64,000 nt of DNA from Burkholderiaceae bacterium (lineage in GTDB: Bacteria; Pseudomonadota; Gammaproteobacteria; Burkholderiales; Burkholderiaceae_C). Positions 8,625-18,000 of the stretch are shown piece after piece (positions within the stretch are counted from its first letter, which is position 1; each line of letters opens with the position of its first letter). The notes beneath the pieces are model-generated. The model was not told the origin of the DNA, ran no database searches, and saw only the letters and a list, made by a program, of their open reading frames with translations. The stretch spans positions 111,459 through 175,458 of the forward strand of contig JAIEMS010000019.1 in NCBI GenBank assembly GCA_019751915.1, in the 5' to 3' direction. The translations under genes and the position numbers were made by a program.

Positions 8625-9682
8625 ACAACCCAGGCTTGCAAAACAAAGTCTTTTTGCTGCTGTTGGCGGTGGTATCGCTGGCTTTTGCTGCCATTTTGTG
8701 GCCTTTTTACGCTGCTATTTTTTGGGGTGTGGCGCTGACAATTTTGTTCGCACCACTGCACCGGCGGCTGCTGCGACGCATGCCACAGCGGCGCAATCTG
8801 GCAGCACTGGCAACTTTGGTGCTGTGCTTGGTCGGGGTCATCTTGCCGGTGGCGCTGCTGAGTATTTCCCTAGTTCAACAAGGCAGCCAAATTTACGACC
8901 GACTGCATTCGGGCCAGCTCAATGTGGGCTTGTATTTTGAGCAAATCATGGCGGCGCTGCCGCCTTGGGCTTCGGGCATGCTCGACCGCATGGAGTTGAC
9001 CAGCGTAGCCGCGTTGCAGCACAAACTCTCGACGATGGCGGTGCAGGCCAGCCAGTTTGTTGCCAGCAGGGTGTTCAACATTGGGCAAAACACGTTTCAG
9101 TTTTTGATGAGCGTGGGCATCATGCTGTACCTGCTGTTCTTTTTGCTGCGCGATGGTGCCGCATTGGCAGTGCGCCTGCGCGACGCTGTGCCCCTGAACA
9201 ACGAATACAAACACAAACTGAGCGAAAAATTTACCACAGTGATTCGGGCTACCGTCAAGGGCAGCCTCGTGGTGGCGGCAGTGCAGGGCATGCTAGGGGG
9301 CTTTATCTTTGCCGTTCTGGGCATTCAAGGGGCCGTGCTGTGGGGCGTGCTGATGGCCTTTTTGTCGCTCTTGCCCGCCATAGGCTCAGGGCTGATTTGG
9401 GTGCCGGTAGCGATTTACTTTTTCGCTACCGGCGCAGTCTGGCAAGCCGTTACGTTGACGGCGTTTGGTGTGGGCGTGATGGGGCTGGTAGACAACATTT
9501 TGCGCCCGCTGTTGGTAGGCAAAGACACCAAAATGCCCGACTACGTGGTGCTGATTTCGACCTTGGGGGGCATGTCTTTGTTTGGACTGAACGGCTTTGT
9601 CATGGGGCCGGTCATTGCCGCGTTGTTCATGTCGGCGTGGGACATTTTTGCACCGCCGCCGCCGGGTGCAGATCCGCAGTAG
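8621..9682 (+). CDS. AI-2E/PerM family transporter
   Basis: A 353-aa protein of the PerM/AI-2 exporter family. Two N-terminal TM helices (VFLLLLAVVSLAFAAILWPF and following), a long amphipathic region around residues 85-160 and a C-terminal bundle of TM helices are visible, with conserved FLSLLPAIGSGLIWVP and VDNILRPLLVGKDTKMPDYV. The family includes sodium/proton antiporters and a proposed AI-2 exporter; the substrate is not readable. It is translationally coupled to the protease upstream. Confidence 0.88.
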   Translation: MNNPGLQNKVFLLLLAVVSLAFAAILWPFYAAIFWGVALTILFAPLHRRLLRRMPQRRNLAALATLVLCLVGVILPVALLSISLVQQGSQIYDRLHSGQLNVGLYFEQIMAALPPWASGMLDRMELTSVAALQHKLSTMAVQASQFVASRVFNIGQNTFQFLMSVGIMLYLLFFLLRDGAALAVRLRDAVPLNNEYKHKLSEKFTTVIRATVKGSLVVAAVQGMLGGFIFAVLGIQGAVLWGVLMAFLSLLPAIGSGLIWVPVAIYFFATGAVWQAVTLTAFGVGVMGLVDNILRPLLVGKDTKMPDYVVLISTLGGMSLFGLNGFVMGPVIAALFMSAWDIFAPPPPGADPQ

Positions 9683-9704
9683 CGGCGCAGATGAGCGCTC
9701 CGCC

Positions 9705-10391
9705 TTACGTGGTTTTGGCAGACCCGCCCAGAGATGCCAGAGCACTCTGCTGGCTCTTGAGCGTATTGGCGCGTTGGTTCAGCGCAGAGATCGACAGCCC
9801 GACGTTGCCATCGTTTGCCAGTTCTTTCGAGGCGGTTTTGTCCACTTGCTTACCCAGCTTGACCAGTGTGGCCCGCACTCCAGCAGCGTCGGACTTTTGG
9901 GCGGCATCGAACTTTTTGCTATCTAACGCCAAAGTGCCGTCTGTGCCAATGCTAAAGCCAATTTTTTTCAGCGCATCCAGCGTCGGACGGTCTGCGCTGA
10001 TGGCTTGCTGCAAGTCTTTGCCAACGCGGCTGGCGCTTACCGTGGCCAATGTCTCACCGGGAACTTCTGCGGTTTTTTTGGCGGTAGTGACAGCGGCGTT
10101 AAACGCTGTGACAAAGCCAGTGGCAGCGGTTTTTTCTGCGGCACTGGTGGCGGTAGGGGACAACGTGCCGAGTGCTTGGGCCGCAAGTTGGGCCCCTGAA
10201 ACCGATGATTTGAGTTTGCCAAAAGACGAAAGTTGCACACTGGTCACGTCGGCTTGGGCCTGAATGCGTTTTTCGGCTTTTTCAAGCCCCGCAGCGGTTG
10301 CAGCACTCACTTTGCTCACAGCTTGGGCGCTGGCTTGCCCGCTCGTGTATTTGCTCGATGCGTTGGTGATGACGAAATCGTTGATGTTCAT
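9705..10391 (-). CDS. FliD-like hypothetical protein
   Basis: A 228-aa Ala/Thr/Ser-rich protein without signal peptide or membrane segment. About residues 140-215 (GFSIGTDGTLALDSKKFDAA... followed by a late LKSQQSAL segment) resemble the C-terminal part of flagellar filament cap/hook-associated proteins, where a DGxLxLDxxKFxxA motif precedes a coiled-coil end. It lacks the large central domains of a real FliD and no flagellar gene is nearby. RBS AAGGAG precedes the ATG. Function is unassigned; it could be an exported flagellin-like or cap-like protein. Confidence 0.65.
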   Translation of the reverse strand: MNINDFVITNASSKYTSGQASAQAVSKVSAATAAGLEKAEKRIQAQADVTSVQLSSFGKLKSSVSGAQLAAQALGTLSPTATSAAEKTAATGFVTAFNAAVTTAKKTAEVPGETLATVSASRVGKDLQQAISADRPTLDALKKIGFSIGTDGTLALDSKKFDAAQKSDAAGVRATLVKLGKQVDKTASKELANDGNVGLSISALNQRANTLKSQQSALASLGGSAKTT

Positions 10392-10405
10392 GGTACGTCG
10401 CTCCT

Positions 10406-10430
10406 TTAAAAAGCGCCGTCTTATCGGCGC
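10406..10430 (-). terminator. Rho-independent terminator
   Basis: On the minus strand GCGCCG-ATAAGA-CGGCGC is followed by TTTTTAAA. This terminates transcription coming from the DUF4239/GGDEF-remnant region before the FliD-like gene, whose own ribosome binding site lies just beyond. Confidence 0.8.
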
Positions 10431-10432
10431 AG

Positions 10433-10582
10433 TTATCGCTCGGATATTTGCGCTAAATGCACCACATCGCGGCCAGCGTGTTTGGCTTGGTACATGGCAC
10501 CATCGGCCACCCTCGACAGTTCGACCTCATCGCTGCCGTGGTCGGGGTAGATCGCTGTGCCCATGCTACACGAGATGTTCAG
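10433..10582 (-). pseudogene. GGDEF (diguanylate cyclase) C-terminal remnant
   Basis: The minus-strand frame ending at 10433 encodes about 49 residues containing ISCSMGTAIYPDHGSD and RVADGAMYQAKHAGRD, the C-terminal end of a GGDEF domain (beta-strand after the active site, then the AD.AMY.AK..GR helix). No GGDEF active-site motif is present, and upstream in that frame is only antisense-type sequence of the overlying gene. The remnant begins within 3 bases of the neighbouring gene's stop. I read it as a truncated diguanylate cyclase whose 5' part was deleted or replaced. Confidence 0.75.
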
Positions 10583-10584
10583 GA

Positions 10585-11367
10585 TCAGCGCGGCAAACTG
10601 GCAACCGCCGCCAAAATGGGGGCCGATGACACGGCTGTCGGCTGCTGAAAAGGATTGCCTTGCACCAACACAATCGCCGCTGTCGGTGCCGCAGCCATCG
10701 CAAACAACAGCACCGCCGCCAGCGCAGCACGCGGGTGCTCGACGTGTACCACCGCAATCGACAGCAAAGTCATCATCCCCAAAAAGGCCATGCCCAGCCA
10801 TTTCAGCGGATTGACGTGGGTCTGGCCCAAGCCGGTACGCAGGTCGCGCTGGTCGCGGGTAATCATGGTTTGGTCGAGCATCAGTTTTTGCACTGTGGCA
10901 CTGGTACTGGCAGCAACCACGGGGCTGGCCAAGAGGGTCAAAAGTGCGTCGGACTTTTGCGTCACCTGCGCGCTGCTGCGCCGCTGGGCCAGCAGCTCCC
11001 ACTCGCTGGCGCTGGCTTGGGCGTAGCCGACAGTGGCCGCTTGCACTTGGCCGCGCAGCGGTTCGGGCAAGGCACCAGACAGCACGGCCAAGCTGCGCAG
11101 CGCATCGGCCTCTTTGAACACGGCGTTGACGGCGCGGTCGTGGGCGCTCCAAGTGTCGTTGGCTAAAAAAGCCAGCGTCAAACCAAACAGCACGCTGATG
11201 ACGTTGATAAAAGGCGGGGCCACACCCGCCAACGAGCGCAGCCAAGCGCCGCTGGCGGGCTGGTTCAGGCTGCGGTGCACGCCCGCTACCGCCAAAAAGG
11301 TGCCCGCAACGGCCAGCACCGCATAACCATAGTGGTCGTAAATTGACCAGTCAGTAAACAGGTTCAT
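10585..11367 (-). CDS. DUF4239-like membrane protein
   Basis: A 260-aa inner-membrane protein: TM helix at about 13-30, a second at about 48-68 (FINVISVLFGLTLAFLANDTW), a soluble helical middle (70-185) and two C-terminal TMs (about 190-235). The layout and the phrase FGLTLAFLANDTW...A...V..EA match the DUF4239/bestrophin-like-domain group of unknown function. It ends immediately before the GGDEF remnant, in another frame. The ATG at 11367 is the only good start. Confidence 0.75.
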   Translation of the reverse strand: MNLFTDWSIYDHYGYAVLAVAGTFLAVAGVHRSLNQPASGAWLRSLAGVAPPFINVISVLFGLTLAFLANDTWSAHDRAVNAVFKEADALRSLAVLSGALPEPLRGQVQAATVGYAQASASEWELLAQRRSSAQVTQKSDALLTLLASPVVAASTSATVQKLMLDQTMITRDQRDLRTGLGQTHVNPLKWLGMAFLGMMTLLSIAVVHVEHPRAALAAVLLFAMAAAPTAAIVLVQGNPFQQPTAVSSAPILAAVASLPR

Positions 11368-11502
11368 CTCAAACTATCGTCGGTTGGAAGCCACCCTTTG
11401 CAGGCAACAACATTGCTTTGGAAGATGCGTGGACGGAAATACCAAAATGCAAAGCGCAGGAAGGATTCAGCAAAGCGATCCGCACATCAACACGGCGGGC
11501 TA

Positions 11503-11672
11503 TTGCTCCTTAATGAATAGCTAACAAAGCAATCCACATCAGCACTACTGGCCCATTTTGGTGTCGATTGGGCTGTTGCAGGCCGACAGGAGGTGAAACG
11601 CGGCCAATTTTGGCAAAAAAACGGTTCTAGCCCGCGTCCAATCGATACCAGTAGCTATCAAATAAGGAGCAA
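11503..11672. repeat. 170-bp element bounded by inverted repeats (MITE-like)
   Basis: This fills most of the 320-bp gene-free gap between 11368 and 11687. The left end (11503-11524, starting TTGCTCCTTA and containing ATAGCTA) and the right end (11651-11672) are inverted copies, identical at 18 of 22 positions by eye. The interior has no ORF. The arms share the TAGCTAT core of the interspersed repeats elsewhere in the window. Nothing else recognisable was seen in the gap. Confidence 0.55.
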
Positions 11673-11687
11673 ACCGAAGTCTCCGGT

Positions 11688-12326
11688 TCAGGTACCACCG
11701 ACATAGGGATTGCTCTGGCGCTCGCGGCCCAAGCTGCTCTCGGGGCCGTGGCCGGGAATAAAAATGGTTTGGTTACCCATCGGCCACAGCCGCTGGGTGA
11801 TGCTGTCGATCAATTGCTGGTGGTTGCCCTGCGGAAAATCCGTGCGGCCAATGCTGCCAGCAAACAGCACATCACCGACAAAAACGCGGTCGATTTGCGG
11901 CGCATAAAACACCACATGCCCCGGCGTGTGGCCGGGCGTGTGGCGCACGGTCAGGGTCTCGTTGCCCACTTGCACCGTGTCGTTGTCGTGCAGCCAGCGC
12001 GTGGGCGCAAAGGGCTGCGCCTGCGGAAAACCAAATTGCACGCTCTGCTGGGGCAGGCCATCAATCCAAAACTGGTCGCCCTCGTGCGGGCCAACGATGG
12101 GCAATTGCAGGCGCTGGGCCAGCGCGCCCGTGCCCCCAGCGTGGTCGATGTGGCCGTGGGTGAGCCAAATTTGCGTCAGCGTCAGGCCACGTTTTTTGAT
12201 CTCAGCCAACAGCAGATCAAGATCACCACCGGGATCGATAACAGCGGCTTGGTGGGTGGCATCGCACCAAACGATAGAGCAGTTTTGCTGAAACGCAGTG
12301 ACAGGAACGGTGTGGTACTGGAGCAT
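11688..12326 (-). CDS. MBL-fold hydrolase, glyoxalase II-like (YcbL type)
   Basis: A 212-aa metallo-beta-lactamase-fold hydrolase. Metal ligands are visible in THGHIDHAGG (HxHxDH), RHTPGHTPGH, VFVGDVLFAGSIGRTD (Asp bridging) and IPGHGPES. The compact size without a separate C-terminal lid domain fits the YcbL-type glyoxalase II group that hydrolyses S-lactoylglutathione or related thioesters. A broader thioesterase role cannot be excluded. Start MLQYHTVPVTAFQQNC is family-typical. Confidence 0.88.
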   Translation of the reverse strand: MLQYHTVPVTAFQQNCSIVWCDATHQAAVIDPGGDLDLLLAEIKKRGLTLTQIWLTHGHIDHAGGTGALAQRLQLPIVGPHEGDQFWIDGLPQQSVQFGFPQAQPFAPTRWLHDNDTVQVGNETLTVRHTPGHTPGHVVFYAPQIDRVFVGDVLFAGSIGRTDFPQGNHQQLIDSITQRLWPMGNQTIFIPGHGPESSLGRERQSNPYVGGT

Positions 12327-12536
12327 GGCGTTGGGGTGGCGGTCAAAGAATTAAAAGCATCCGCGCATGGGACACGGCAAGAGTTTGCACCATAACCCAA
12401 GGCACCCCCACCCGCTGGCACAGGCTTTTTACATGGCACTATGGGACGGCCCGTAAAAGAATAGACCGCTGGCTTGCACGCGCCGGTAGAATTTTTCAGA
12501 TTACGGCTCCCTTCATCCACCCAAAGGCCAACCGCT

Positions 12537-15002
12537 ATGACCTCCGCAGCATCGATCACCTCCCTGTCCAACGCCGAACCGGGCGACACCACAGCCCCAG
12601 TGCTGGTATCGGCAACCGTCAGCGACACCACTTTGGTACTGGTCTACAACGAAGCGCTGGATGCCCAAAATCCTGCCAACGCCAGCAGTTTTAGCGTCAA
12701 AGTGGGCGATAAAACCATCGCGCTGGCCAGCACCGACCCCGTGACAGTCGATAGCGAACGCAAAGTTGTCACCCTCAAACTCGCCAGCCCGGTCGCCCAA
12801 GGCAGCACGGTCACGCTCAGCTACACCGACCCCAGCGCCGACAACGATGCCAAAGCCACACAAGACAAAGCCGGTAACGATGCCGCCTCGTTCAGCAATG
12901 TCAGCGTCGGCCACTCGGCGGTGAACTTTTTGTCTAACAGCAAAGATGCCAGTGCCACCAACCAAGACGCATCGGCAGAATCACACGCCCGCTACATTGG
13001 CTCGGCAGTGCTGTTTGTCGGCACCGATGGCACTTGGTCGGTCGGTACACCGGGCCAAAAGGTTGGCGAATACCAAAAGGTCAAACTCTCTGGTGTGGGC
13101 AACATCCACGACGACTCCTACGAAATGACGGCACTGACAGCCGAAACCCGCGAAGGTGGTGGCTACACGCTGTATCTGCAATCGAACGCCGATGCACGCG
13201 ACTTTTTTGAGGTCTCCACCGATGCCCAAGGCAACGTCACCGGCGGCTTCAAAATGAGCACCGAGCAACTGTTTGCCGCCGAAAAGAAGTATGGCGTTGA
13301 TTTGAACGACAACGGCGGTTTGGGTGCAGACATGGTGCTGATCGATACCGGCAAGACCGACGTTTACGTCGATGGTCTAGGGACGTACCAGCTGAAAAAA
13401 GCCGATGGCTCCTTTTTGCCACTTTCTTATGAAGGCGAAGCCCTGACCCAAGAAATTTTGGACAACTACGAGATGGAGGCTGCCGTGCCCAACCCCGATG
13501 GCGGCTACCAACTTTACCTGAGCGACCCGGCCAGCGGCGTGTTTGAAATGTCCACCGATGCCAATGGGCGCATCGAAACCGAAACCGTCAACACCGTCAG
13601 CCCAGCACCCAGCAATCCACCTAGTGCCAAAACAGGTGCAAGCGGCACGTCAGAAGCGCTGTCAGCGGCTGAAGCGAAAACCGGTGAAGATCTGAACCGC
13701 GCCGGCGACACCGTGGTCACGCCGGGCTGGACTGCTGCCTTGCAAACAGCGGCCATTCGCACCGAGGTCGAGGCACAAACCGCCAACGGCGGAAAAATCA
13801 ACCACGCAGGGTTGGTGAAAATCGTGGATACAGCCGTGCAAGTAGCCAATGGCAACCCGATTGGCAACGAGATTTTTAGCGACCTCAAGGCCATTGCAGC
13901 GCGCGCCCAAGGCCTGTTTACCAGCCAAGACCAAGCTGGTGCCGACGTGAGTTACCTACAATACACCTTTGACCAAATGGTCAACGGCTCTAAGGCCAAC
14001 AACTTTTACACCGGCGGCACGGCCAAAGCGCAGGGACTGGGCAACCTCAGTGCCAGCGCCAGTAGCGACACACTGAAAAAGCTCGAGAACAAATGGCTGC
14101 TGGGCAAAGACCTGCCCAATCCCAACACCGAAGGTGATACCGCCAACGCTGATGCCAGCGCTGCCTCGGGGATTTACAAAACCTTTGGGGGAGAGCTGAT
14201 CAACAGCGCTAGCGCTGCCGACGTGAACCAAGGCAGTGCTGGCACCTGCTACCTGCTGGCAGCGATGGCAGCCATTGCACAGGTCAATCCCAACGCTGTG
14301 CCCCACATGTTCACTAGCAACGGCACTGGCACCGATGGCCTGCAAACGTGGGGCGTTCGTTTTTACGACACCAAAGGCCAAACCCATTGGGTGACAGTCA
14401 ACAACCAACTGGTGGTTCGTACTGCCGAAGATACCAGTGCGACCTACACCAAGACCAAAGGAATTGATGCACAGGGCAACTCGACCCAAGAGATGTGGGC
14501 ACCGCTGCTCGAAAAGGCCTATGCCCAAGCCAACGAGCTGGAGATTTTTGGCCGCAGCACCCCAACCAATGCCATGTTTGCCATTGAAGGTGGTTTGGCC
14601 GAACCTGTCGTCAATCTGGCTGGAGGCAAGATCACCCGCTTTGCCGAAGAAGTCATCACCATCAACGGCAACGACATCTTGAAAACCAGCTTAGTGCCCG
14701 AAGGCAGCAGCGCGCTGGCCGAATACACCAAGGCAGTCAACAACGGTAAGGTGCTCTTTATCGTCTCCTTTACCCAAACCACAGACTCCAGTGGTGCCAA
14801 GCTTTTTGTGCCTGGGCACGCTTACATGGCCTACGATGCCGACCCGACCAACCCCAGCAACACCAGCGTCAAGGTTTACAACCCTTGGGGCACTAGTGTG
14901 CCTACAGAAGCCAATCCCACACCCAAGTACTTGACACCGTTTGACAGCGATATGGTGACACTCGTGGGCACAGAAGGCCTTTCTTTCTGGATGAGCGTTT
15001 AA
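12537..15002 (+). CDS. Calpain-like (C2) cysteine protease with SwmB and Trp-rich domains, copy 1
   Basis: An 821-aa protein. Residues about 18-120 form a SwmB-like Ig-type domain (TTAPVLVSATVSDTTLVLVY...). About 150-345 is a tryptophan-rich/EF-hand-like module with VDLNDNGGLGADM. About 385-821 is calpain-like: Gln565 and Cys571 in NQGSAGTCYLLAAMAAI (calpain QGxxGDCWLL), EMWAPLLEKAYAQ, His761 in GHAYMAYD and Asn782 in VYNPWG. Oxyanion Gln and the Cys-His-Asn triad are all kept, so an active protease is plausible. There is no N-terminal signal; type I secretion is possible but no exporter is nearby. Start ATG 12537 follows AAAGG. The next gene is its paralog. Ca2+ dependence is not shown. Confidence 0.85.
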   Translation: MTSAASITSLSNAEPGDTTAPVLVSATVSDTTLVLVYNEALDAQNPANASSFSVKVGDKTIALASTDPVTVDSERKVVTLKLASPVAQGSTVTLSYTDPSADNDAKATQDKAGNDAASFSNVSVGHSAVNFLSNSKDASATNQDASAESHARYIGSAVLFVGTDGTWSVGTPGQKVGEYQKVKLSGVGNIHDDSYEMTALTAETREGGGYTLYLQSNADARDFFEVSTDAQGNVTGGFKMSTEQLFAAEKKYGVDLNDNGGLGADMVLIDTGKTDVYVDGLGTYQLKKADGSFLPLSYEGEALTQEILDNYEMEAAVPNPDGGYQLYLSDPASGVFEMSTDANGRIETETVNTVSPAPSNPPSAKTGASGTSEALSAAEAKTGEDLNRAGDTVVTPGWTAALQTAAIRTEVEAQTANGGKINHAGLVKIVDTAVQVANGNPIGNEIFSDLKAIAARAQGLFTSQDQAGADVSYLQYTFDQMVNGSKANNFYTGGTAKAQGLGNLSASASSDTLKKLENKWLLGKDLPNPNTEGDTANADASAASGIYKTFGGELINSASAADVNQGSAGTCYLLAAMAAIAQVNPNAVPHMFTSNGTGTDGLQTWGVRFYDTKGQTHWVTVNNQLVVRTAEDTSATYTKTKGIDAQGNSTQEMWAPLLEKAYAQANELEIFGRSTPTNAMFAIEGGLAEPVVNLAGGKITRFAEEVITINGNDILKTSLVPEGSSALAEYTKAVNNGKVLFIVSFTQTTDSSGAKLFVPGHAYMAYDADPTNPSNTSVKVYNPWGTSVPTEANPTPKYLTPFDSDMVTLVGTEGLSFWMSV

Positions 15003-15060
15003 AACCCCGTTCAAACCCAAAAGGTTACTTTTTAACCAGTGCATCAGAGAAAACACCGCC

Positions 15061-18000
15061 ATGCCCACCACCACGTCCATCAACACCATTCAAAAGCTCT
15101 ATATCGCGTATTACGCTCGTCCAGCAGACCCGGCCGGGCTGAATTATTGGGCCAATGCGCTCGATAGCAACAGCGCCGGAATCAATGCCATCATTGATGC
15201 ATTTGCCAGCTCCACTGAGGCCCAATCCTTGTACGGTAGCGCCACCAGCGTAACCGAACGCATCACAGTGCTGTACCAAAACATTTTGGGCCGCGCCCCC
15301 GATGCACCGGGATTGGCGTACTACAAGGGTGAGATTGAGGCTGGTCGTTTGAGCTTGGGCAAAGCAGCCTTTGCCCTGTTAGCGGGTGCACAAAGCAGCG
15401 GTGAAACAGCTGTCATTCAAAACCGGCTCGAGGTGGCACAAAAGTTCACCCAGCAAATCGAAACCCACACCACCCCCTACAGCGGCAGTGCTGCTGCCGC
15501 TGTGGCACGCACCCTTTTGAAAAATGTTCTGGGTGGCGCTGACAGTCTGGGACAAGGTAACGGCAAACTGGCCGCTTACCTGAACACTGTCAAAGTGGCC
15601 TCCCAAGTACCAGACAAATTTGGCTCCATCATTCAAAACGGTTTTTTGGACAACACCAACGTTGTCTCCGAGACCCTGACCACCGACAACATCGACACCT
15701 TCATCCACAGCACCGACACCACAGCACCGACTTTGGTATCGGCCACGGTGAGCGACACGACTTTGGTACTGCTCTACAACGAAGCCCTTGATGCTCAGAA
15801 CCCTGCCAATGCCAGCCAGTTCACCGTCAAGGTAGGTGGACAAACCGTGGCACTGACAGCCAGCAACCCCATCGCCGTCGATAGCGCCAGAAAAGTCGTT
15901 ACGCTCAAACTGGCCAGCCCAGTAGCCCAAGGCAGCAACGTCACCGTCAGCTACGCCGACCCCACCCCGGGCAACGACAGCAAAGCAACCCAAGACAAAG
16001 CAGGCAACGACGCTGCATCGTTCAATAACGTTAGCGTCAGCCACTCGGCAGTGAACTTCCTGTCGAATGTCAAAGATGCCAGCGCTACCAACCAAGACAC
16101 ATCGGCTGAATCAGCAGCCCGCTACATTGGTTCGGCAGTGCTGTTTGTCAGCAGCGATGGCACTTGGTCGGTGGGTAGACCGGGGCAAAAAATCAGCGAA
16201 TACCAAAAAATCAAAATCAATGGTGTGGGCAATGTTCACGACGATTCTCAAGAAAAAACCGCACTGATTGCCGAAACCCGCGAAGGCGGTGGCTATGTGC
16301 TGTACCTGCAATCCAACGCCGATGCCCGCGAGTTTTTTGAGGCTATCGCCGATGCACAAGGCAACATCACCGCAGGCTTCAAGCTACTCACCACCACCGA
16401 ATTGTTTGCTGCCGAGAAAAAATACGGTGTCGATTTGAATGGCAACGGTGGTTTGGGTGCTGATATGGTGTTGGTGGATACAGGAAAAACCGATGTTTAC
16501 GTCGATGGTCTTGGCGCGTACCAGCTTAAAAAGGCCGACGGCTCTTTCTTGGCACTGATTTATGAAGGTCAAGCCCTGACCCAAGAGATTTTGGACAGCT
16601 ATCAAATTGAAGCCGTAGTGCCCAATACCGATGGTAGCTACCAACTTTACTTGGGCAATGGCGAAGGCAGCGTCTTTGAAATGACTGCCGACGATACCGG
16701 AGACATCGAAACCGAAACTATCGGCACCCTCAGTGCGGGCAAAGGCAGCGTTCGTGCAGGTACACCAATCAGCCCTACCGGGCTGTCCGATGCAGAAATT
16801 AAAACCGGCGAAGACTTAAACCGCGCGGGCGATACCGTCGTCACGCCGGGCTGGACAGCGGTTTTACAAAATGCCGCGATCCGGGCCGAAATCGATACCC
16901 AAACCGCCAACGGTGCCAAAATCAACCATGCAGGGTTAGTCAAAATTGTCGATGTCGCCATACAAGCTGCTGGCAGTAACCCTATTGGTAACGAGATTTA
17001 CAGTGACCTCCAAGCCATTGCGGCACGCGCTCAAGGCTTGTTTAGTAGCCAAGATCTGTCTGGTACTGACGTAGGTTACTTGCAATACACCTTCGATCAA
17101 ATGGTCAACGGCTCGAAAGCCAACAACTTTTACACCGGGGGAACAACCAAGCCCGAGGGCTTGGGCAACCTCAGTCCGACTGCCAGTGCCGACACCCTGA
17201 AAAAGCTCGAGAACAAATGGCTACTGGGCAAGGACCTGCCCAACCCAACGACCGAAGGCGATACCGCCAATCCTAACGCCACCGCTGCCTCAGGGATTTA
17301 CAAGGCGTTCAATGGCGAGTTGATCAATGGCACACTGGCCGCTGATGTCAACCAAGGTAGCGCAGGCACCTGCTATTTACTGGCATCGATGGCCGCTATT
17401 GCACAGGTCAGCCCAGCTGCAGTGAACAAGATGTTCACCAGCAACGGTACCGGAACCGATGGTTTACAAACTTGGGGCGTTCGTTTTTACGATACCAAGG
17501 GCCAAACGCACTGGGTGACAGTCAACAACCAATTGGTGGTTCGTGGCGCTGAAGATACCGATGCCGCTTACGCTAAGGTCAAGGGTGTCGATGCACAGGG
17601 TAACGCCACGCAAGAAATGTGGGCACCGCTGCTTGAAAAAGCCTATGCCCAAGCCAATGAACTCGAGATCTTTGCCCGCAGCACACAAAAGAACTCCATG
17701 TTTGCCATTGAGGGCGGCTTGGCCGAGCCTGTGGTCAACTTGGCCGGCGGCAAAGTTACCACCTTTACCGACAGCGCCATTACCTACAACGGCAACGACA
17801 TTCTGAAAACCAGCGTCGTTCCTGAGGGCAGCACAGCTTTGGCCGAATACACCAAGGCACTCAACAGTGGCAAAGTGCTGTTTATCGTGTCCCAAACCAA
17901 CACTGCTACTGCCGGTGGTTCAACACTGTTTACCTCAGGACATGCTTACATGGCCTATGACGCTGACCTAACCAACCCCAACAACACCAGCGTCAAGGTT

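Noticed and set aside
10590..11245. Long minus-strand reading frame upstream of the GGDEF remnant
   Set aside because: It overlaps the membrane-protein gene in another frame and has no domain resemblance; only the last 49 residues match GGDEF.
15015..15045. GGTTA-CTTTT-TAACC hairpin between the two calpain-like genes
   Set aside because: The stem has only about five pairs and lacks a convincing U-tract, so I did not call it a terminator; the pair may still be one operon.
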